In this document: positions 1 through 6,984 of the stretch, in pieces
Position numbering within the stretch: the first letter of the stretch is position 1
Layout: every line of letters starts with the position of its first letter
DNA from: Planctomycetaceae bacterium
GTDB lineage: Bacteria > Planctomycetota > Planctomycetia > Pirellulales > Thermoguttaceae
DNA length: 7,188 bases
Direction of reading: 5' to 3'
NCBI GenBank assembly: GCA_031288955.1
Contig: JAITQJ010000288.1
Coordinates: 1 to 7,188 of the forward strand
Notes under the pieces: model-generated
Told to the model about the DNA's origin: nothing
Seen by the model: the letters and a program-made list of their open reading frames with translations, nothing else
The model's database searches: none
Program-made: the position numbers and the translations under genes

Positions 1-663
1 ATTGCGGAAGATGTGCGTAAAGCCGGTGCGGAAGCGGCTGTTTTCACCGCCGATTTTTCGCACCCCAGAAGTGCCGACAATCTGTACCGGCAAGTTTGTA
101 AGCGGGTCGAACGGATTGACGGTCTGGTGAACGCCGCCGGTGCTGATTTGATGTCGCCGTCCGTGCGTTCAATGTCTTTTGAGGAAAAGTTGCGGCTCCT
201 TTGGCAAATCGATGTTGCCGTTCCGGTACAACTGTCCCGGATGATTGCCCGGCAGAACGGAGGTAAAAACGCCGGTAAAAATACAAATACCTGCGGCAGT
301 TCAAAGCGGACGCTGATTGTGTTTTTTTCCTGGAGCGGTGCTGATTACGGCTGGCAGGGAGAGGCAGCGGAACTTTACGGTACAGCGAAAGGAGCGTTGC
401 AGGGATTTAGCCGGTCATTTGCCCAGACCGTGAGTCCAGACGTTCGGGTTTGTTGTTTGTCCCTCGGCTGGATTAAAACACGTTGGGGAGAATCGCTGCC
501 GTTGGATAAAGAGAAACATTACGCTGCCGATTCGCTGTTAAACCGCTGGGGAACGCCGGAAGAAATTGCTGCAACGGTACGCTTTCTTGCCGACGATGCG
601 TCATCGCTGCTGGACGGCTGCCGCCTCTATCTGGACGGGGGAAAATCATTTATACCCGGATAA
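1..663 (+). CDS. Short-chain dehydrogenase/reductase (SDR), N-terminus outside window
   Basis: The open frame runs from base 1, so the gene starts upstream; the GTG at 13 is internal. The 220 visible residues are the C-terminal part of a classical SDR, a family of NAD(P)-dependent oxidoreductases with a Rossmann fold. Visible marks are the NAAG motif at visible residues 44-47 and the catalytic pair Tyr126 and Lys130 (YGTAK). A 'GWIKT' segment follows the position of the usual PG motif. The C-terminal signature runs from 'RWGTPEEIAATVRFL' to 'LYLDGG'. The missing part should be about 30-40 residues carrying TGxxxGxG. The usual catalytic Ser lies 13 residues before the Tyr, but that position is Gly113; Ser112 or Ser110 may replace it. 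The substrate cannot be told from sequence, and resemblance to FabG-type reductases is general only. The 3' end overlaps the convergent dprA by 14 bases. Confidence 0.88.
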   Translation: MAEDVRKAGAEAAVFTADFSHPRSADNLYRQVCKRVERIDGLVNAAGADLMSPSVRSMSFEEKLRLLWQIDVAVPVQLSRMIARQNGGKNAGKNTNTCGSSKRTLIVFFSWSGADYGWQGEAAELYGTAKGALQGFSRSFAQTVSPDVRVCCLSLGWIKTRWGESLPLDKEKHYAADSLLNRWGTPEEIAATVRFLADDASSLLDGCRLYLDGGKSFIPG

Positions 664-1765
664 ACACCATCGGCGAGAGCAAACGGATAATACGTTTACG
701 TTCAAGGACGTTCAGAGCCGTCACTATTTGATGCAGTTCCAAACCGGACTGCAAAACAATGCTCTCCAAACTCGTTGCTTCCGTTGAAATGCTGTGCAGC
801 ACGCGCTCTTCGGTATCGTTCAGTGAGACCTCGTTCGGGTGCCGCAATGCTTTGGAATGTACCGGAAATAACACTGGTTGAGGCAGCGGTCCGAGGACGT
901 TCACAATGTCGTCAGCCGATTCAGTAAGAAACGCTCCGTCGCGTATCAACTGATGGCAGCCCTGCGAAACCGGTGAGTCAATACGCCCTGGTACGGCAAA
1001 CAGGTCTCGTCCTTGTTCTCCGGCAAGCCGCGCCGAAATCATCGCACCGCTTCGCAAAGGGGATTCGATAATCAGCACGCCGAGCGACAGTCCGCTGACA
1101 ATCCGGTTGCGCTGCGGAAACGTCCAATTTGCCGGATGCTGCAACGGCGGGTATTCACTCAAAACAGCCCCGCCGGAATCTGCAATTTCTGCCGCAAGGT
1201 CAACGTGTTCCGGCGGATAAATCCGGCTAACACCGCTGCCTAACACTGCCAGCGTTCGTCCGCCGGACTTCAACGCACTACGGTGTGCAATGCTGTCAAT
1301 ACCTAACGCCAAGCCGCTGATAATGGTGAAACCGTTCGACACCAACGCCGCCGTCAAACGTTCGGTTTGCCGTCTGCCGTAAGGACTGCAATGCCGGGTA
1401 CCGATGACGGCGAGTGAAAACGCATCTTGCGGCAGAATACTGCCTTTGACGTACAAAATCGGCGGCGGGTCGATAATAGAGCGGAGTTGCGGAGGATACC
1501 GTTTGTCGTTCAGCGGAATAATACTGATATGTTCGCGTTCGCAATAGGCAACAACAGCGGCGGGGTCGATTGTTTTTCGGGCAGCGGCGAGGTTAGCGGC
1601 GGTTTCCGGTTTCAGGAATTCATAACCGGTCAAATCGCTTCGGGCGGCGTTTAGGATGGCGGATGCCGAACCGAAACGTTCCAGAAGCAGCCGGTACGTT
1701 CGCGCCCCGATACCTTCAACCAGGGACAGGACAATCCCGTCTAAAAGTTCTGTGTCAGGAGACAT
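650..1765 (-). CDS. dprA: DNA processing protein DprA (Smf)
   Basis: DprA is a cytoplasmic protein that binds incoming single-stranded DNA during transformation and loads RecA. It is widespread also in bacteria not known to be competent. The 371-residue product has the three expected parts. A helix-hairpin-helix/SAM-like start (LVEGIG...LLLERFG) lies at about residues 13-33. The central Rossmann-like SMF domain includes IGTRHCSPYG (about 121-130), SGLALGID (150-157), FPQRNRIVSGLS (216-227), SGAMISARLAGEQGR (239-253) and FAVPG (256-260). A C-terminal winged helix spans about 315-365. Length is normal. I chose the ATG at 1765; an in-frame GTG at 1783 would add six residues (VVLSPI-type) that do not look family-like. 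Neither start has a clear Shine-Dalgarno. The gene lies 45 bases downstream of the rhamnosidase on the same strand, and its stop lies inside the end of the opposing SDR gene. Confidence 0.95.
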   Translation of the reverse strand: MSPDTELLDGIVLSLVEGIGARTYRLLLERFGSASAILNAARSDLTGYEFLKPETAANLAAARKTIDPAAVVAYCEREHISIIPLNDKRYPPQLRSIIDPPPILYVKGSILPQDAFSLAVIGTRHCSPYGRRQTERLTAALVSNGFTIISGLALGIDSIAHRSALKSGGRTLAVLGSGVSRIYPPEHVDLAAEIADSGGAVLSEYPPLQHPANWTFPQRNRIVSGLSLGVLIIESPLRSGAMISARLAGEQGRDLFAVPGRIDSPVSQGCHQLIRDGAFLTESADDIVNVLGPLPQPVLFPVHSKALRHPNEVSLNDTEERVLHSISTEATSLESIVLQSGLELHQIVTALNVLERKRIIRLLSPMVFIRV

Positions 1766-1810
1766 AATAGGTGATAATACCACAAACCATATACCAGAGA
1801 CATTGCATTG

Positions 1811-4333
1811 TCATTCTTTCACCTGAAACCGATGCACACCTGTACCGACACTTACCGGTTCTCTGTCCGGCAAAATCACCGTTGCAGTTGAATTCGCCGG
1901 AACAGTTACATTCAACGTTACACTATCACCGCCCCGTTCCCAACGGCTTACGATTTTTCCGTAAGGCGACTCTACTGACGCTTCCGCCCAATCACATTCT
2001 TTCACAAATTGCGGTCTGATAATGAACGACTTATAACCCGGATGAGCATAATCCGGCAGAATACCGCAAAGTCCCTTCACAAACCAGCCGGCAATGCCCG
2101 TGTAACACGTGTGAATCCGGCTCGGAACGTCAATTTCCCAGTATTCGGGCCACGTCGTTTCGCCCATCTTGACGAAATAACCGAAGCCCGGCTTTTCCGT
2201 GCGGTTTAGGATTTGCGCTGTCAAAGCGGAAACCGCCGTTACCTCATCACGAGGCGGATTCGCAAGATACGGTATCAGCACCGGCAAACCGGAACTGCCC
2301 ATATCAAAGTATTGCCGCTTCTGCATATCCGCACTTAATTTTTCCAAAACCGAAGCACGCAGCGTTCCCGGAACTATGTCGGCTGACAACGCAAATGCCT
2401 GCTGAACCTGCGTCCCCTTGCTGTACATTCCTGTTTCGTTATTGTAAAACGTCTGATGAATGTTCCGTCTCAATATGTCCAGCCGCTTGCCGTACAATTC
2501 GGCATCTTCGGGATGATTTAATATCCCGGCAATCCTGATAAACGATTCCAAATTCATCGCATAGACGCAGTTATTAAAATACTGTGCTTCGGGACTGTCG
2601 CCGGTTTCCTTTCGACCGCCCGGTGCCGCCCAATCGCCGAGAAACCACCATTTCCCCTTGTACGGTATTACTAAACCGTCTTTGGAATTCGTATGGAGAA
2701 AATCGAGCCACTTCTTTGCTGACGGATAAATCAATTCGATGACCGTCTTGTCGGCGAAGTTAACGTAATGTTCCCAGGCGACATTCAAACCTCCGCTGCT
2801 CCACATCGGTCCGCCGTAATGCGGTCCGAACTGCGGAGCCGTATGATTGACCCAGCCGTTGGGTTCCTGAACGTCTATCCAGTCCTGCACGATTTTTTTA
2901 TAAAACGACCCCGTTTCGTATGCCGGAAAACCGATGCCCCACGATGTTGCCGTTGCGACTTCGCCGTACCCCATTCGTTCACGATGCGGACAGTCCATCG
3001 TAAAACCTTCGGGGGTGCAGGCACGGAATGTCCACAAATCCGTTTCGTAAATCTTGTTGTAAATTTCATTGGACGAGGAAAAATATCCCGTCCGTTTCAA
3101 ATCGGTTGCCAATGCGAAGCCGGTGATGTCGTCCAATTCCGGCTTCTTTTTCAAGCCCTCAATGGTAACAAACCGACCGGCAGCGTAATTGAATTTGTTA
3201 CAAAAAGTCTCTTTTTCTTTTCCGGCAGCAATATAAATACTCTTCTGGTCAAAATCGCAGACGGTCTTTTCGTCATCGGCGGTTAAAATGTTCACCGTCT
3301 CGCCCGCCGCTAAACCGCTCATATCGACTTTTACCCAGCCGGTAAAGTTTTTCGCAAACTCGATTTTATAAGGATTTTCACCGGTAATTTTCACCGGCTT
3401 GTACGTTTCGATAATCCGTGTCGGGGCGATAATGGAGTGTGAAATCAGTTTCGTGTTAAACTCAACGGTTTTCGGCTTGTCCCAACTTGAATCGTCGAAG
3501 TTTAATGCGTTCCAGCCGGGTTGAGCGTTTCGGGCATCAATTTTTTCGCCGCCGTTTTTAGTCCAAATGGGAGTGCGGCGGGTGTTCTCGTAATTGCTGA
3601 CCGCACACTTCCACGTGTCATCGGACTTCACTAAATCCGATTGAACGCGGAATATGAACGGCAACTTCATTGTTTCGTTTGCCGCCCAGCCGGAGGCAGC
3701 CCAAACGGCTATCACATTTTCGCCGTTTTGTAACAGTTGCGCTGCGTCGTAAGTGACGTAAAATGTTCTGTCCTTGAAACGTGTCAAAACCGGTGCGAGA
3801 ACGCGGTCATCTGCTTTTTTGCCGTTGATATAAAGTTCGTGATAGCCGACAGACGCAACGTGAATCAGCGTTGATTGCGGGTTATTGACGTTGAATTTCT
3901 TTCGGAACCAGACGGCTTTTTCTTCCGGTGCGGTCGGATGTTTCAGCCATTGTGAAACGTGCCATTCTTTTTCGTCAAGAATTCCTGTTACGAAAGTTGC
4001 CGGTTCACTCCATTCGGACGCATTGCCGTCCTTGCTGAAAACCTGAACTTTCCAGATATATTTCGTGTTTGATTTTAATTTTCCTCCGAAAGGAACGAGA
4101 AAAGACTGCGGCGATTCGATTTTACCGCTGTCCCGGACAACGGTATCACCGTCTTTGACAATGAAATGATATGCCGTTTGCGTTTCGGCGGTTTGCCACG
4201 AAAAACGCGGAGCGGGATTATCTATTCCCAGCGGGTTGGTTTGGTATTCCGTTTGCAGATTCAGCGGAGTGAAGGCGAACGTCAACGGTGTCAGCGTCCA
4301 AAAGACGAGCGGCAGAAAAAGGAGGCGGAGCAT
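1811..4333 (-). CDS. Secreted alpha-L-rhamnosidase, GH78 family
   Basis: This is a predicted exported glycoside hydrolase that removes terminal alpha-L-rhamnose from polysaccharides or glycosides by an inverting mechanism. The 840-residue protein begins with a signal peptide (MLRLLFLPLVFW...TFA, likely cut near residue 20). It continues with a fibronectin-like N-terminal domain (about 25-118) and the rhamnosidase N-domain (about 130-290, with HVASVGYHELYINGKK at 158-173). A beta-sandwich (about 300-410), the (alpha/alpha)6 catalytic barrel (about 415-755) and a C-terminal beta domain follow. The barrel carries DCPHRERMGYGE at 447-458, with Glu452 as candidate general acid. GETTWPEYW at 724-732 matches the GATTxWExW motif, with Glu730 as candidate base. 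I chose the ATG at 4333 over an upstream in-frame start at 4369 because it gives a clean signal peptide and has AGGA eight bases upstream. The exact sugar target is unknown; no transporter or sulfatase gene adjoins it here. Confidence 0.93.
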   Translation of the reverse strand: MLRLLFLPLVFWTLTPLTFAFTPLNLQTEYQTNPLGIDNPAPRFSWQTAETQTAYHFIVKDGDTVVRDSGKIESPQSFLVPFGGKLKSNTKYIWKVQVFSKDGNASEWSEPATFVTGILDEKEWHVSQWLKHPTAPEEKAVWFRKKFNVNNPQSTLIHVASVGYHELYINGKKADDRVLAPVLTRFKDRTFYVTYDAAQLLQNGENVIAVWAASGWAANETMKLPFIFRVQSDLVKSDDTWKCAVSNYENTRRTPIWTKNGGEKIDARNAQPGWNALNFDDSSWDKPKTVEFNTKLISHSIIAPTRIIETYKPVKITGENPYKIEFAKNFTGWVKVDMSGLAAGETVNILTADDEKTVCDFDQKSIYIAAGKEKETFCNKFNYAAGRFVTIEGLKKKPELDDITGFALATDLKRTGYFSSSNEIYNKIYETDLWTFRACTPEGFTMDCPHRERMGYGEVATATSWGIGFPAYETGSFYKKIVQDWIDVQEPNGWVNHTAPQFGPHYGGPMWSSGGLNVAWEHYVNFADKTVIELIYPSAKKWLDFLHTNSKDGLVIPYKGKWWFLGDWAAPGGRKETGDSPEAQYFNNCVYAMNLESFIRIAGILNHPEDAELYGKRLDILRRNIHQTFYNNETGMYSKGTQVQQAFALSADIVPGTLRASVLEKLSADMQKRQYFDMGSSGLPVLIPYLANPPRDEVTAVSALTAQILNRTEKPGFGYFVKMGETTWPEYWEIDVPSRIHTCYTGIAGWFVKGLCGILPDYAHPGYKSFIIRPQFVKECDWAEASVESPYGKIVSRWERGGDSVTLNVTVPANSTATVILPDREPVSVGTGVHRFQVKE

Positions 4334-4341
4334 AGCAGAAG

Positions 4342-4345
4342 TCCT
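4342..4345 (-). promoter_or_regulatory. Ribosome binding site deciding the rhamnosidase start
   Basis: On the minus strand AGGA lies eight bases before the ATG at 4333. It is one of the few recognisable Shine-Dalgarno sequences in the window. It supports starting the protein at the signal peptide rather than at the in-frame upstream codon at 4369. Confidence 0.6.
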
Positions 4346-4384
4346 ATATGTTCTGCCGGATTCTACCAAAAAGATACCGCCGTT

Positions 4385-5836
4385 TCAAGTTGCTGTAAAA
4401 GAAAGACCATCGGCTTGTTCCGCTTCGGCAAAGAGTGTGTCGTCAGGTACATCGCTGGCGGAAACCATTCGGAAACGAAGCCAGTGCGTCAGCGACAGCC
4501 GGGAAATGCTGCCGACCAGCACTTGCTTGTTCATTATTAAAATATGCTGCACCGATGTACGGACGAAAAAATTGAATATCGTTTGAATCGGCGTGTCTGC
4601 CGGATACGATACGGCGTTCGGCGCAACCAAGCCTAATATCGGACGGTTCATATACACTTTGTTGCCGAGAATCGCTAATATATTCCGCAGCGAAATCGTG
4701 CCGAGAAATACATCGGCTTCCGAAAATACCGGCAGCGTGTCGCACTGTGTTTTCAGCATTGCATCAAGTACCATCAAAGCCGTATCGCTTTCGCTTACAG
4801 ACACCGGAAACGGGACGGCAACTTCACCGGCATCAACACCGCTGCAAATTCGGCATATGAGATTGCCTGACGGCAGCGGATTCCCCTCTTCGGCAATACT
4901 TTCGCTGTAACGAATAACCCGGTTGCGTCCCCGCTCCTTGGCTTGCAGCAGTGCCGCATCAGCCCGGTCAATCAGTTGTTCCAGCGATTCCGCCGAATCG
5001 CTGCGTTCGGCAACGCCGAAACTTATCGTAATCGGCACTTCAAAGTTCCGCCGCCGTATCGGATTGTCCTCGAACTGCTGCCGAAGCCGGTCTGCCCATT
5101 CAAATGCCATCTGTTCGCTGCACCCTGGTAAAAGGGCAACGAACTCTTCACCGCCGTACCGGCACAGCAAGTCGGTTGAACGGGAATAATTCCGCATTGC
5201 ATCGGCAATTTCCTTCAGCACAAGGTCGCCGGCAGAATGTCCGTAAATGTCGTTGATGCGTTTGAAAAAGTCGCAGTCGAGCATAACGCAGGAAATCGGC
5301 GACTTATTTTTTCCGGCACGGTCCCACATCGACACGGCACCGCTGAAAAAGGAAATCCGGTTGAGTAATGCCGTTAAGAAATCGTATTTAGCGGCAAATT
5401 CCAGCGAGGTTTCCAGTTGCCGAATCCGCCGGGCGGCATTCATTCGGGCTTGTAGTTCCATCCGCAAATCAGAAAGCGACGAAACAGATTTTTCGATAAA
5501 ATCATCAACGCCGGATTCGAGACCTTCGACGAGCAAACTTCTGTTCGACTGATTGGTCATCAGCAGAATGTACGAATAATGCGGCAGCACTTTTCGGGCG
5601 TGCAACTGCCGAACGCGCCGGGTCAGTTCGAGACCGTCGAGACACGGCATTATCGAGTCTGTGATAAGAACATCGGGACATTCCTGCAACACCATTTGCA
5701 GGGCTTGATTACCGTCCGAGGCGGTACGGATTTTATGCCGGCTCTGTTCCAACAAATGCGACAGCAGTGAAACAATAGCGGGGTCGTCATCAACGATTAA
5801 AACGTCTGAAATCGAATTTTCTTCAGTTGAACGCAT
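4385..5836 (-). CDS. Response regulator diguanylate cyclase with C-terminal CBS pair (REC-GGDEF-CBS-CBS)
   Basis: This is a cytoplasmic signalling protein predicted to make cyclic di-GMP from two GTP when its receiver domain is phosphorylated. The 483 residues contain a receiver domain (about 10-130) with acidic pocket Asp16-18, phospho-acceptor Asp60, Thr94 and Lys116 all present. A short helical linker follows, then a GGDEF domain (about 150-310) with DFLTALLNR at 152-160, metal-binding Asp187, Asn195 and an active GGEEF at 228-232. An RxxD inhibitory site (Arg219-Asp222) sits exactly five residues before GGEEF, so product inhibition is expected. Residues about 335-455 resemble two CBS repeats, which in other proteins bind adenine nucleotides; this part is less certain. 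A Cys-x-x-Cys (328-331) lies just before them. No histidine kinase is in view. The ATG lies about 20 bases from the predicted transcript start without a clear Shine-Dalgarno. Confidence 0.92.
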   Translation of the reverse strand: MRSTEENSISDVLIVDDDPAIVSLLSHLLEQSRHKIRTASDGNQALQMVLQECPDVLITDSIMPCLDGLELTRRVRQLHARKVLPHYSYILLMTNQSNRSLLVEGLESGVDDFIEKSVSSLSDLRMELQARMNAARRIRQLETSLEFAAKYDFLTALLNRISFFSGAVSMWDRAGKNKSPISCVMLDCDFFKRINDIYGHSAGDLVLKEIADAMRNYSRSTDLLCRYGGEEFVALLPGCSEQMAFEWADRLRQQFEDNPIRRRNFEVPITISFGVAERSDSAESLEQLIDRADAALLQAKERGRNRVIRYSESIAEEGNPLPSGNLICRICSGVDAGEVAVPFPVSVSESDTALMVLDAMLKTQCDTLPVFSEADVFLGTISLRNILAILGNKVYMNRPILGLVAPNAVSYPADTPIQTIFNFFVRTSVQHILIMNKQVLVGSISRLSLTHWLRFRMVSASDVPDDTLFAEAEQADGLSFTAT

Positions 5837-5862
5837 AAAATAATCAGACCGGCAACGCCCTG

Positions 5863-5889
5863 ATTATAACATATTATTTAATTTGTCAA
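5863..5889 (-). promoter_or_regulatory. Sigma70-type promoter for the diguanylate cyclase gene
   Basis: On the minus strand a perfect TTGACA (5889-5884) and a perfect TATAAT (5868-5863) are separated by 15 bases, two less than the optimum. Transcription would start near 5856, giving a leader of about 20 bases before the ATG at 5836. Both hexamers are read directly; use in vivo is inferred. Confidence 0.65.
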
Positions 5890-5914
5890 CAGTTTACGCG
5901 ATTGTAAAACAGTG

Positions 5915-5943
5915 TTGCCATATCCGTCTGCGCAGATTATACT
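5915..5943 (+). promoter_or_regulatory. Sigma70-type promoter upstream of the parA stub
   Basis: TTGCCA (5915-5920) and TATACT (5938-5943) are separated by the optimal 17 bases, with upstream A/T-rich DNA shared with the divergent promoter. Transcription would begin at about 5949-5951, only a few bases before the ATG at 5953. The message would therefore be leaderless or nearly so. Confidence 0.6.
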
Positions 5944-5952
5944 CCACTCCTA

Positions 5953-6054
5953 ATGCGTTCGATAGCCATAATGAATCAAAAGGGCGGAATCGGGAAAACG
6001 ACAACTGCCGTCAACGTGAGTGCCGCTCTGGCTGATGCCGCTGTAGATGCCTAA
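5953..6054 (+). pseudogene. Truncated start of a ParA/Soj-type partition ATPase
   Basis: A 33-codon frame begins MRSIAIMNQKGGIGKTTTA and continues VNVSAALADA before a stop. This is the N-terminus of ParA/Soj-family ATPases, which position chromosomes or plasmids on DNA. The deviant Walker A box KGGIGKTT (residues 10-17) is intact with its signature lysine. A full protein should continue for over 200 residues, through the LIDLDPQ strand, but similarity stops at about residue 28 and a TAA follows at 6052. No remaining ParA sequence appears in any frame downstream, so this is a cut-off rather than a simple frameshift. A good promoter lies directly in front. The stop overlaps the start of the following lipoprotein-like gene. 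It could also act as a short upstream frame for that gene, but a gene remnant is more likely. Confidence 0.75.
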
Positions 6055-6906
6055 CAACGCAAACAAAATGCTTTACACTGACAACAACGGGCGAACATCT
6101 GCTTTGCCGTTTATCGTTGCAGGAATGATACTCCTGTTGATATGTGCTGCGGGCTGTGGAGGCGGAGGGACTGCGAAAAAAGAGGCTGAATCCAAGACGA
6201 GCGAATTGTTGGAGTTGACGATTGAGGACGTGAAGTTTCGTTTCCGTTGGTGTCCGGCAGGAACGTTTGAGATGGGTTCTCGGAAGCAAAAAGAAGGAAT
6301 AGCGAACAACTCCATCTGGTTACGTTGACGCAGAGTTTCTGGATGGGCGAAACGGAAATAACGCAGGAACAGTGGGAGGCAATAAGGGGAAATAATCCGA
6401 GTAGTTTCAAAGGAGCGAAGTTACCGGTGGAACAGATATATTAGGAAGTTTGGGAGTTTGTGAAGAAATTAAACGCACTTGGCACTGCGCCGAAAGGTTA
6501 CAAGTTTGCGTTGCCGACGGAGGCACAATGGGAATATGCTTGCCGGGCGGGCAGCACGACGGCATATTGTTTCGGCGATTCGGCAGATTTGCTTGACGCA
6601 TATTGCTGGTATCGCAGTAATAGCGGTAATACAACGCATCAAGTCGGCACAACAAAAGCAAACGCTTGGAACTTGTATGATATGCACGGCAACGTGTATG
6701 AATGGTGTAATGATTTGTACGGAGATTATCCTGCGGGTAACGTAACCAACCCCGTAGGTCCTTCGTTCGGCGGTATTCGCGTGTACCGCGGCGGCAGTTG
6801 GTGCCTCAGCGCGCAGGACTGCCGGTCGGCGCGTCGGAACAACGACACATCTGACGGCACGTTAACGTTCTTCGGCGTGCGAGTTTCCCTAGTTAGCGTC
6901 GAATAA
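6047..6906 (+). pseudogene. Broken FGE-sulfatase-domain (SUMF1-type) lipoprotein gene
   Basis: The first part (ATG at 6047) encodes a signal peptide with a lipobox-like end (AAGC, Cys37). It is followed by 'RFRWCPAGTFEMGS', the usual opening of the formylglycine-generating-enzyme-sulfatase domain. After base 6280 similarity continues in another frame (EQLHLVTLTQSFWMGETEITQ), so one base is missing; a C there would restore MGSPEA. A TAG at 6442 then replaces a Trp that is normally conserved in 'PVEQxxWxxV'. The rest is well preserved: LPTEAQWEYACRAGST, YDMHGNVYEWCND and RGGSWCLSAQDCRSARRNN, ending FFGVRVSLV and a TAA at 6904. Two independent lesions make it a probable pseudogene. The C-terminal Cys spacing does not match the catalytic pair of true FGE, so even the intact form may not have been a sulfatase activator. 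Sequencing error cannot be excluded for the frameshift. Confidence 0.85.
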
Positions 6907-6940
6907 AAAGGGGACATCAGAGTTGCTAACCCGTAGTGAT

Positions 6941-6973
6941 AAAAGTCAAGCCGCACGGAAAAGCCATACGGCT
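6941..6973 (-). terminator. Rho-independent-type terminator of the acyltransferase gene
   Basis: Read on the minus strand, AGCCGTATGG and CCGTGCGGCT form a ten-pair stem around a five-base CTTTT loop, followed by TGACTTTTAT. Two of the pairs are G-U, which become A-C mismatches in the plus-strand RNA. The structure is therefore intended for the minus-strand transcript. It starts 12 bases beyond the stop codon at 6985. The T-tract is short and interrupted. Confidence 0.6.
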
Positions 6974-6984
6974 GTATCAGAAAT

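Noticed and set aside
1766..1810. Terminator or promoter between the rhamnosidase and dprA
   Set aside because: Only weak partial inverted repeats (GGT...ACC) were found, with no stem followed by a T-run and no paired hexamers.
2768..3286. 172-codon plus-strand open frame antisense to the rhamnosidase
   Set aside because: The minus strand here encodes the conserved GH78 barrel. The antisense frame has no recognisable domain and no start signal.
4166..4586. Two plus-strand open frames of 116-124 codons across the rhamnosidase/GGDEF junction
   Set aside because: They are shadows of two well-supported minus-strand genes, rich in Arg/Ser with no family signature.
6787..6822. Catalytic cysteine pair of formylglycine-generating enzyme in RGGSWCLSAQDC
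   Set aside because: The two Cys are six positions apart, and the segment is about five residues shorter than in human FGE around Cys336/Cys341. The match is to the wider non-catalytic family pattern.
5953..6906. Functional link between the rhamnosidase and the FGE-like gene as a sulfated-polysaccharide utilisation system
   Set aside because: No sulfatase or transporter is present, the FGE-like gene is broken and lacks the catalytic Cys spacing, and it lies on the opposite strand beyond an unrelated regulator.
6907..6984. Terminator for the plus-strand FGE-like pseudogene
   Set aside because: The only hairpin here has two A-C mismatches in the plus-strand RNA and no following T-run on that strand. 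It fits the opposing gene instead.
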